Shown here one piece after another: positions 28,001-40,000 of a DNA stretch of 64,000 nucleotides. Within the stretch, counting starts at the first letter, position 1. Each line of letters opens with the position of its first letter. This stretch comes from Diploptera punctata (taxonomy: Eukaryota > Arthropoda > Insecta > Blattodea > Blaberidae). The stretch is taken from positions 52,501 to 116,500 of the forward strand of contig JASPKZ010009890.1 in the NCBI GenBank assembly GCA_030220185.1, given 5' to 3'. Made by a program: the position numbers and the translations under genes. The notes under the pieces were generated by a model. That model searched no databases, was not told the DNA's origin, and saw only the letters and a program-made list of their open reading frames with translations.

Positions 28001-31000
28001 ACATTATTACACCAGACTGTACAGAGAAGCCATTGAAATATATAAACACAAAAATTCCTTTAACAAAAAAGAAGAAACCATGAAGATAAACAAAATCTGG
28101 ATCCCGGCACTGCACAATACGACAACGAAGCCTATGACTTCTGCTAGCGACAGCCTGGACAAAACAGCACGCAACACGGATCGTGCAGAAAACCGCCTCT
28201 CCACCAGGGGCGTGCCTCTAAATAGGGAGGGAGTTTCCAACGACCAGCCAGTCTGCAGCCGACTGTTGAGGAGTTCACAGAGAGCACGCAGTATCTCCTG
28301 AAGATGTCTACCGCAGCAGTAGACGAAACGTCGAGTAGAAGAATGACTGGACCACGGCCTATATGCCCGGAAGATGAACCTAATAGGGATTATATATTAC
28401 ATTGGCACTGATTAACAAATTTAGTCTGGATAATCTTCTAATCTTATATATAAAAATCAATGTTTGTTTGTTTGTATATTTGTTGGTTTGTTTGTATTCT
28501 ATGTGCAGCCATACCGTTGATCCGATTTTGATGGGTTTTTTGCAAAATGTTCAGACGATTCCCAGGATGAACATAGGCTATAAGAGAGTTGTGATATTCA
28601 ACCCCTTCACCCCTAAAAACCACCCTTTTTAGTGAAAAGCGTGAAATAAAGTTCCTATTCTGATGCTTAAATGGCTTACGCTGCCTAAACCATAACAAAT
28701 ACACCAAATTAACCCTCTTAGAGCCAGGCCTGACTGCGTGTGCTAGGGGTTTAAATGCCAAAGCCGTCACGGCCGGCTTTAAAGTTCCAGCATTTAAATT
28801 GCCAGAAACGATTTGATCGGCCGTCTAAATTTTGCATAGTTTAACTAATTTTTTGGCATCCTATAGTAAAGGAATGCAACTTGCATGTTAGGGGAATCTT
28901 TCGACCTTGCTTTAATATATTTATGAGGGTGTTTTGGCTTCACTAGGGTAGTTTTACAAGTTAAAAACAAGCTCCTTCAGTTAGTTGCAGATGTTAAGTG
29001 TAGATTTTCAAGTCGCAATGGCAAGCGGTTCTAGTGAAATTTTTAAAGCTGGTGTAGAGATGACGAAAATTGAATTTAGTATTTTGATCAATGTGAAGTT
29101 TATTCTGATGGATTATTTTCCGCGGGTGACAGTGATGATTTAGGCTCTGATAGTAGTGATGGAATTGTACCAGACACACCCCCGAATCACCACATATAAA
29201 AAAAAGGCATTTACATGCTTCTAATGGAGCTTCCTCGGTTCAATTTGATATACAGGTAAATGAAGATAATGGTAATGTTACCTGTGATAACGACGATGGC
29301 GATGAAAACGATATTAAAAATTTCAGAGAAATATTTCCTACCGAACCTGACCCAATCCTGAGCCTCCTTTCACATTCAGGGAATTGCCTGGACCAAAACA
29401 TACGCCTCCTCCTGATTCCTCTCCAATATCTTATTTCAGATTGAAAGGTTATTTATTATTAATGCGAGATTTATTATTAAGGCTTCAAAATCCATTGTAT
29501 TATATGTTTCTCTATTAGACTAAAATTAGTGATAGGTTTATACTTTTTTCATAGTGTTGGTGTTAATTTTAGTGTCTAGAAAACATTAGTGTTAATTAAC
29601 AGTTACTAAAAATAAAGATTGAGTTATTCAGCAACAAGTCTTCTTTCCAGAAAGTTTAGGTGAGTACCATAAGAATAATTATTATATTTAATTAACTCAT
29701 AGATATTTTTCCTTCTCTCTCTCCCCCTCTTTTTTTTTTTTTTTTTGCTAATCGTATTCGATGTAGATTCGATGTTTTGTGTGATTTCGTAATAGAATGA
29801 ATGCACTTCGTTATAGTATTTTTTTTACCGTTGTAATATCCATTTTTAAAACAACTTTTTTAAGTTAAAAGTATTAAAAAAATATTTCACCGTGCAAAAT
29901 ATCATGTTTAGTTAAATGTATTACACAGTACTCACAATAATTAAAGACAATATTTTCCATTAATAGATGGTGGTTATGGTATGGGCACTCTATTCCATAA
30001 GTTTTAAATATATAATGAGTTATACTTGTTTATTTTTTTATTTGCAAATATTCAGCGTCGTGTATTTTCAGCCAAAAAGGGCGTGGCCAATTCACAGTAT
30101 GCTAGTATAGGGATTTTTTTTCGCTGGCAAGACAACAGCTGACCGTAACTCGCCGACAGGTTCGGCACTCGGCACTAAGAGGGTTAATGAACACAGAATT
30201 GAATATCTCAAAAATCTCTACAAAAAAGTCTGTGACAGCATACGTTTATTTCTTACGGATAACTCACAATAACCATTTTTGTTGTTCATTGAAACCAAGA
30301 AGATCGGAATAAGTCGATTCCCGGACAAGCATGCTCTGCCATACTGTTCATCCGATTGAGATGGGACATTTTGAAAAATGTTCAGGAGATTCTGGGGATG
30401 AACATAGGCTATAAGGGAGTTGTAATACTCAACCCTTTCACCCCTAAAAATTACCCTTTGTAGTAAATAACATGAAATAAAGTCCCCATTTTTACGCTTA
30501 AATGGCTTATGCTGCCTAAACCATAACAAATACACCAAATTAATGTACACAGAATTGAACATCTCAAAAACTCTACAAAAAAGTCTGGGATACATATGTT
30601 TATCTTCTACGGATAACTCACAATAACTATTTTTGTCTTTCATTGATGCCAAGAATATCGGGATAAGCAGATTCCTGAACAGTGCACGGCTGGTGGTAAA
30701 AACATATTAGCTTTTATTTATGAGTAGCAGCGCACGCCGGGTATTAGCTAGTAATTAATAAAAAGGTTAAAGTCCCAGTTAGTAAGAAATCTTGATAAGA
30801 ATCAAATGAATCGTGAATTCTTCTTATCTCATATATGTACGTTTTTTAACACAGACCTGTAGTATCGGGAAACATCATTCCCATCTTCAGCTGTTTTCAC
30901 GACTCGTGAAAAATAAATAAAAAATAAATGATATGAAGCTTTTTAATCTTAATTCTACAATGGGAATTAACATTATGAGACAATTCACAATTTGTATAAG

Positions 31001-34000
31001 TGAGTTGAAAATAAATTTTACATCTAACCTTATAGAACTCTGTGATACTCACAGAACTGGTTTCTAAAGCTGTTGCTTCTATTGCCTGACTGTTGAACGT
31101 CCGCCATCACCATCAACCTTCAAACTGCCATCTGGTGCTGATTTGATTTTAAAGTTCATCAAATCGGAACCAGGTGACAGTTTGAAAGTTGTATTTTAAA
31201 GTGCCCGGGGAGCAGAATATGATCTCAAAGTTCATCAAATCTGCACTAGATGGCAGTTTGAAAGTTGGCGGTGACAGCTGAAGTTCAACAGTTGGAGTTT
31301 TGACTGACAATAGAAACAACAGCTTAAGAATCCTGTGAGAATCATGGATTTTTACGTGGTGAAATGTAAAAATTTATTTTTAACACACTTATATAAAACA
31401 TGAAATTTCTTTGTAATTATGTATAATAGTTATTTTTAATTTACAGATATGTGATATGTTAAAGGATCCTACTGTTCGATTACATGAGGTAGAAGTTTCT
31501 TTATTTTCACCATTTCGTCCTATGTTGGCTGAACGCTTGAATGTGATGAAAGTTGTAGAAGATTCTATGAAGAAAAGTAATTACTATTTTGTTGAAACTA
31601 AGCATGATGGTGAAAGATTTCAAATACATATGAAAGATGGAGATTTTAAATATTTCTCAAGGTTAGAATATTTATATTGTATAATTATCAGTGTTTTATT
31701 TCTTCATGTATTTTGACTCGATTTCCTTAAATCTCATCTTCACCTGAAGTCCTAATATGCTTCTAGTTTCATTTCAATTTTTTTATTTGTTTATTTCATT
31801 CTTCAACAGATATACTCATATTTGAAGAGAAAAATTATATGCTCAAACTGGGGCTTGAACCCAGGATCTTTGGCTTCCTAGGCCACTAAACTCTACCGAA
31901 TGAGCTACCTGAGCAAGTTCCAATTTAAATGCAAATATTTCTCTTATATACACTGTGGTGCATGGGAAATAACAGTGTGTGTAAGAGAAATATTAGCATT
32001 TAGATTGGAACTATTGGAATGCCATCCACATATAATTATTCTTTAATACAGTAAAAGCTGCTTATTCATGGTTCCCTTATTTGCATTTTCATTATTCGCA
32101 GGTTAAAAAATTGCGACACAGTTCCTGTATTCGTGGCTAAAAATTTCTTTATTCGCAGTTCCAATTGGTACATTAGAAGGATTAGTATCCTTTATTAATG
32201 CATCGGCAACTTTTTTTTTTTTTTTACTTCAGGAACATGCCAAGGCAGCTTTTACAAAGAGTGATTCAAACCAAGTGAACAAATTAATATCAAAGTAAAC
32301 CTTATTGTCACTAAGCCTAAAGTTCGTTGTTAAAAGCCACCGCTGCCGCTATGTCCGTTGATAAATGCCGCCCTTGCCATGATCGGTGTTTTATTGTTTC
32401 TACTTGTCATTCATTGCAATAATTTTGATTGAATAACATGTATCTCTTCTATTTTGTTACCAATTTACAATTTTGAGTAAAAGGAAAGAAAATTAGTTCC
32501 AAAGCGGAAAAAAAATAGTGTTGCCGCTTAAAGTGAAAATATAAATGTTTGACAGTTTTACATGTTGGCAAGTCATTTGCATCTATATCACACTGTTTCA
32601 GTGTTAATGAATCAACTGTACAATTCATCAAGAAATCTGAAGGCAAATAAGGAATTCTATCGCTGAATTCACAGCTGAATATCAATCTGACTTGAAAGAC
32701 CTTATAAAAGCGGCAAAACAGGAAAAAAGCCCTTGCCTAAGCCTGACAGTAATAATTAATAAAAATTGTTCAAAATCTCTCATTAATTGAATTTATTTTG
32801 ATAATTTTTATTTTATTTTGGAACCTTGAAACATATACCCTTTATACCCATACAAATCACCATTCCATATTCGTGGTTTCTGTATTTGTAGCATATATCC
32901 CCTGTGAATAAGGAGCTTTTACTGTATTACAATTTAGCATTACAATCTGTATTAGATTGTATAGAGAAATTAATGTATAAAAATGATTATACTTCTTATG
33001 TTATATCTGTGTTAATTATGTTTTCTTTGCCTTGAATGCAGAGCACAGCACAGATAAAATTTTATTTTCGGTGAATAGTTTACCTATTTTATTATCCATT
33101 TCTCTTCCTTTAGTATGTCTATATAATAAGAATAAAATATGATGCTTGACAATGCAATACAAAATTTGTATATTAAAGTACACAACTCCCTCCATGGTAT
33201 CTTTACCTTGTCGTGGTGGAGTGGCTTGTGTGCTTAAATGATCCTGAGAGCTATGCCGGCGGTAGCATTGCTGCCGATAGGGTTACCCATGCCGGACTGG
33301 TCGAAGGTGATAAGCCAGACGAAAATAAGTACCTTGGTCGAAAGAGTGACGATCTTTCACCGTAAAAATACAACCGTCAAGAAATGCGGACATGGGTTCT
33401 ACTGGGGTAAAATTTTCCGGAGGTCAAATAGTCCCCCATTCGGTTCTCCGGGCGGGGACTACTTCAGGGAACCCATGCCAAAGGCTCAAACACAGGGACA
33501 TGTTCCTAGGAACATGGAATGTTAGGACTTTATACAATAGCGGGGCACTAGAGATATTAACGCGGGAATTGGATAAATCGCCCTTGGATATAGTCGCTTT
33601 ACAGGAAGTTAGGTGGCCAGGAGAAGGTAGTCAGGAATCAGGAAGCTTTGCATTATACTATGGGGGTGCAGAAAGACCTGCATTTGGAACGGGTTTTTTA
33701 GTCAGAAGGAGGATCCTATCCGCTATCCGAGATATTAAGTTTGTTAGTGATAGGATATCATACATAATTCTAAAGGGTAAACGACATGATTTTATAATTG
33801 TAAATGTACATGCCCCCACAGAAGATAAAGATGACAAGATCAAGGATGAGTTCTATGAAGAATTAGAATGCTTATTTGATAGCCTTTCACGATATCATAT
33901 GAAAATTGTCTTAGGAGATTTTAATGCAAAAGTGGGGCGGGAAGATATATTCAAACCAACAATAGGCAAATTCAGTCTTCATGAAGATAGTAACGACAAC

Positions 34001-37000
34001 GGGGTTAGATTAGTCACATTTGCCACATCAAAGAATCTCATTGTTAAGAGCACAACATTTCAGCATAAGGATATTCATAAATACACCTGGACGTCCCCAG
34101 ATGGAGAAACTCGGAACCAGATAGATCATGTATTAGTGGATAAACGCTGGCACAGTAGCATCATTGATGTTAGATCAGTTAGAGGGACAGACTGCAATTC
34201 AGATCATCATCTGGTCAGGGTGAAAATCAGACAACGGCTATCGCTTATGAGAGGAACAAACGCTAAAGATGATTCTGTAAAATATGAATTAAAAAACTTG
34301 AAAAATGATGAAATGCGGCAAGAATACCAAATCAAAATTGCTAATAGATTTGAAGTACTGGAATCTTCAGATGACAATGTGGCAAACGAAGAAGAAACTG
34401 ATATAAATAAAGAATGGGAGGCTATAAGAGATACTATTAAATTGTCAGCATCAGAAAGCATTGGTTGTTTAAAAAAGAGGCAAAACAAGAAATGGTTTGA
34501 TGAGGAATGTGCCGACATTGTAAAGAAAAGAAAGCTAGCAAAAATGAAATGGTTACACGAGCCAAATGAGGTAAATTTAGAGCAATTGGGTAGTGTTAGA
34601 CGGGAAACCACCAAGTTACTAAAGAGTAAAAAGAGGGAATATTTGAGAGAGAAGATTAATGATCTTGAAATGAATGCAAAAAATAGGAACATTAGAGAAT
34701 TATATCAGGGAATTAGTATAGAGAAGAAAGGGTTTCAGGCTAGAACAAACATAATTCGGAATGAAAATGGGGATATGATTGCAGATTCCAAGAGTATATT
34801 AAATAGATGGAAAAGTTATTTTAATCAGCTATTAAATGTACATACAGAACAGGACATTGAGGAGGATAAGTTACAGACAGCAGAAATGCTAGTCGCAGAG
34901 CCAAGTGCATTAGAGGTTGAAATGGCAATTGAAAAATTGAAGATGTATAAAGCATCAGGTTCAGATGAGATCCCAGCAGAACTGATAAAATCAGGGGGAG
35001 AAAAATTGATGGACAAGATACGCTGGTTGCTTAGTATGATTTGGGAAAAAGAAGCTCTTCCAGATGAATGGAAGGAATCAATTATCGTACCAATTTATAA
35101 GAAAGGAGATAAAACTGATTGCAACAACTATAGGGGCATCTCATTACTTTCAACTTCGTACAAAATTCTAACAAATATATTAGTAAGCAGACTTACTCCC
35201 TATATTGATGACATTCTAGGAGATCATCAATGTGCATTTAGAAGAAACAGGTCTACAACAGATCAGATTTTTAGTATAAGACAGATTTTAGAAAAGAAAT
35301 GGGAATATAATGGTACTGTACATCAACTATATGTAGACTTCAAAAAAGCATATGATTCAATTAAGAGGGAGAAGTTATATAGTATCCTGCTGGAGTTTGG
35401 AATTCCTAAAAAGTTAGTTAGACTTATACGAATGTGTCTAAATGGCTCAACGAGTAGGGTGCGTGTAGGCAAACAGTTTTCAGACACTTTTGAAATCCAG
35501 AATGGGTTGAAGCAAGGAGATGCACTATCTCCTCTACTATTTAATTTTGTACTAGAGCATGCCATTAAATCTTTAGAGAATGAGGAAGGCTTACAACTGA
35601 ATGGTATTAATAAGCTGTTAGTTTATGCTGATGATGTAGTACTACTGGCCGATAGCGAGGAGATACTAAAGGCCAACACGCACACACTATTGAGTAACAC
35701 TAAGAAATTAGGACTGGAAGTAAATATCAGTAAAACTAAATATATGGTCACACGTAGAAATACATTATATAATGGAAATGGACAGCTAATGACAAATGAG
35801 GGAAATTTTGAGGAATTGGCTGAATTCAAATACCTAGGAACAATAATCACAAATAGGAATGAGATGCACAAAGAAATTAAACATAGGCTCAATTCTGGAA
35901 ATGCATGCTATTATGCATTGCAGAGACTTTTGATGTCCCAACTCCTTTCAAAAAACGTTAAGCTGAAAATATATAAAACTATTATTCTACCAGTTATATT
36001 ATATGGGTGCGAAACATGGACTCTTACTTTAAGGGAGGGAAAGGAGATTACGAGTATTTGAGAATAAAGTTCTTAGGAAAATTTTGGACCAAAGAGAGAT
36101 GAACAGACAGGTGAATGGAGAAGACTACATAACAATGAACTACATGGTCTTTATAGGAAGCCAGATATAATAAGAACAGTTAAGTCCCGTAGACTGCGAT
36201 GGGCAGGACATGTTGCGCGTATGGGGAATGAAAGACGTGCATGGAAACTTCTTGTAGGAAAGCCAGAAGGAAAACGCCCAGTTGGTAGACCAAGAATGAG
36301 GTGGGAGAACAACATTAACTATGATTTGAGGGAAGTAGATTATACAGGGAATGATTGGAAAGCATTAGCTCAGGATAGGGATGTATGGAGAGCTTATGTC
36401 CGTGCGGCCATGAACCTACGGGTTCGATAGTGCCAGTGAGTAAGTAAGTAAGTAAGTAATAAAAAATAAACAATATTAAAGAACCTCATAGTGTTATTTC
36501 CTATCTACATAACTTAACACAACTAAATTATTGTAATCAAATGGTGAAGAGAAAAATTTATGCCTGAACCGGGAATCGAACCCTGAACCTTCAGCTTTCC
36601 ATGCTGATGCTCTTAACCATTGAGCTAATCCAGGCTTCCTTCCCATCCAAGCATAAATCCTTCCTTTACCTTACTGTCTTTGTCCCTCATTTTGTCATGC
36701 TTACCTATAAAACTTAAATTGATCATCTTTACCTTATAAAGACCTACACATTGACACACATTCACATGCCAGTAATCCAAGAAGAGGTGTGCGATGGGAG
36801 TAGAGATATAACTGATGTTTGATACACCTATTTCCTCAGACTCGACATGCCTTTAGTTACTTGGTATTATACCCCACTCTTCTTATACACAATATTCAAA
36901 TAATCAATTCCCATACTTAAGAGTGCATGCACATGGAACCAGAGTTACCAAATATGCAGAAAAAAGTTTTGATTAAAAAATGTACTGTATCTTAAACGAC

Positions 37001-40000
37001 GATATGTTATTGTATTTGAGAGATATTTTGTCAGATTGCTAATTTAAAGTATTACATTTCTGATATTGACACTCTGCCTATTTCAGAAATGCCTTAGAAT
37101 ACACAGCTTCATTTTCAATAACTATGACACCTCATTTAAAATTATTATTGAACAAAAATGTGAAGAGCTGTATTCTTGATGGAGAAATGATGGGCTGGAA
37201 TCAAAGTTTGAAATGTTTCAAATTCAAAGGTGAGGCTCATTATATTTGTTTACATATATCTATATCTCTTTATTAGTTTTTGTTCATTAAATACTGATCA
37301 GAATCAATTTACAAATCACACAATAGGTTTATGAGGATGAATATAACAACACATGCATGGATTGCATGAAGTCTAAACCACGACCCCGTTTTCCAATTTT
37401 TTAATGTTTCCATAACATCCATAAAAACTCAAAATATACAGCTGTTAATTCCAAAACAAATGTCTGAATCATGACCACAGTTTCATAACAATTTTTGTGA
37501 AGTTTCAGTTGTTTTTATAGTTGTTATATAAACATAAAAATTTGGAGAACCAGGGTCATGGTTTAGATATGGTGAAAAACCTCATAGTGATTAATTCCTA
37601 TAAAAGTTAAATCATGGTTTAGACTTCATTTGTGCAATCCAGCCACTGATTTTCAATTTAAAGTTACTAAGGAGAAAAATAAACAATTTAGAAACTTTTT
37701 ATTATATGAAATATTTTAATAACAAGATAAAATATGTCAGATGTAATAATAGTAAAGTAAACACACTACTCGTGTCCAGCATAATATCAGATCAAGGGAT
37801 GAGATCAGAAGAATTTAAAATGTCAATTGGATACAAGAACATTAACAAAGGAAGAATGTTTATTGAAGAACTTTTATAGGAATAAATCACTATGAGGTTT
37901 AATTTAAGATAAAGTCAAATGTTTCATACCTTTCCTCATAATTATCATAATATAATCCATATAATCGTAATTTATTATGAGGAGAGGTGTGGAAACATTT
38001 GATTTTATCTTAATAACATTCATCTTTATCTCATTATTTTCAATTATTATATTTAACAATTTTAGGATTATTCCCATATCAATAAGTTTTTTAGGATCAA
38101 TGAGATATATACCATATATCTCAATATTTGGAGTTTTTTTTTTCCCCCTTTAAGATTAGGTCTATGATATGCAAGAATGTCAGCTGATCAGGCCTGCCAT
38201 AAGACCCTATAGAGTTTTTATAATTTTATAAATTAAATTGGTTGGTTATTATCTTAATTTTCGAAGTTAGTTTGTGGGAATAAAATTTACTGGCAGGAGA
38301 AAACTTGAGAAACTTCACCTGTCCCCAATTCTTCCACAACCATATCGAATGACCAGACAGAAATTCGAGACCCAGAGATAGAGGGCAAGTGTCTATCACT
38401 AGCCGCCCTCAAGAGTAATAATATATAATTATCTTATAAATATAGAAGATGGAATTTGGGACGATCAAGAAAGCATTGGAAAGAGTCCATTTAACTGTAT
38501 TATAGGTTGGTACAGGAGATTTTCCTAAACCTTGAAGTGGTGATGATGACGATGATGATTATCTTATTGATTGTGATTTTTCTCCTAATCACATTTTTGT
38601 TATTTATATAGCTTTGCATTTTTAGTATATTATACAGGGTGTTTCAGAAATGATGGTCAATAATTCACACATGGAAAGTACAGTCCAAAAGTAGCTAAAA
38701 TCTTCAATAAATATGGGTCTGCATACCATCCATTTTCACGATAGAACACATTTTTTGTCGCGGTTCACATGTGTCTAGGAACACTTGGCATCTCTAAACG
38801 TTGAAGTAGATGTTCAAAATGTTGTCCATGCATCTGAATGCAACATTGAACTCGTTTCTGAATTGAGTTGTGAATCGTGTCAAGCAGTATTGGATAATTC
38901 TATAAATACTGGAAGACTGCTTCGAGTAGCGTAGACAAGACTTTTGACATGACCCCAATGGATTCAAATCCATGGGATTTGAATCCATTGACCTTGGAGG
39001 CCATGGCACAGGCCCTGCTTTACCTACCCAATGTTGACCATACCTTCGAGTTAGAAGCCAGCGCATAGTATTTGAAAATGTGCTGGAGCACTGTCATGCA
39101 TGAACCACATGTTGAGGCATTTGTTCAGTGGAACATCATCATGATGAAGGAGATCTGGAAGTACAGTCCTCTGAAACCGCCTGTAGCGCTCTCTGGTTAG
39201 TCTCTGAGGTAGGAAGTGTGGTCCAATTATGCGGTCTCCGAGCAGTCCTGCCCAGATGTTCAACGAAAAATGCTGCTGATGTCATGACACATGTGTTGCA
39301 CTTGGATTGACTTCAGCCCAAATGTTACAGTTATGGAAGTTGAAAATACCATCACGGGTAAACCCAGCTTCATCCGTGAACAGAATACGGGTTACAAACA
39401 GAGGGTTCAAGGTACACTTTTGTTGCACCCATTGGCAGAAATTCTCTCTAGGAGGGAAGTCTGCATTGTTGAGAGCTTGCACTCGCTGGAGATGACATAG
39501 ATACAATAATTCCTGATGTAAAATCCGCGACACCCTGCTATGACTGAAGACAGCTCCTGGGTAGCAATCCTCCTTGTTGAAGTACTCGGACGTTTGTGTA
39601 CACTGCATAACACCTTGTCTTCAACATCAGGTGTTATGGATCTGGGTCTACCTTTTCATAACATGGTGTGCAAAACTCCCAGTTTCTCTAAGACATTGAT
39701 GTAACCTGATAAATGTATTCCTGTCGGGCTGCCTGCGGCGAAGAAAAGCTTCTTCTATACAATCATGCAGCCTCAAGTTCACTGCCATTCGCTTTGCCAT
39801 ACATGAAGTGCATGTCAGCGTACTCTTCGTTCGTGTAATCTCTGTCCATGGTGCTTTTACTTTTGTAACTGATTGTGAGGCCTGTAGGCACAGTGCACGT
39901 AGGGAGCATGCTTCAATAAACTAGTAGTCAATCCCAAACCTTGAGATACCACATAATTATCCAGGGGCGTTTAGAGTTAGTTCTCAACTCAAATTATTGC

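Larger units (their letters stand above)
26475..28390. mobile_element. Penelope-like element as a 1.9 kb palindrome with 12-bp target duplication
   Basis: The left arm (minus) and right arm (plus) are near-identical and meet at about 27443-27465. Each encodes the PLE C-terminus: KVYLPYIKTITERIGRILNK, STAGIYRIPCSCGQVYIGTT (GIY-YIG), and KINKIWIPALHNTT. The duplication tatatattacat flanks the pair (26463-26474 and 28391-28402). Each arm ends in a hammerhead-like motif. No reverse transcriptase is present. Confidence 0.9.
33181..36450 (+). mobile_element. Nearly intact RTE-like LINE (LINE3 reference copy)
   Basis: The 5' end has accttgtcgtggtggagtgg, similar to the other RTE-like LINE. One long ORF covers endonuclease and reverse transcriptase; a single extra G near 36043 shifts the frame and the rest (to 36430) encodes the C-terminus. 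The 3' end is gtgccagtgagtaagtaagt, a tetranucleotide tail. Fragments of the family lie at 15.66, 16.98, 41.4, 62.62 and 63.96 kb. Confidence 0.93.
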
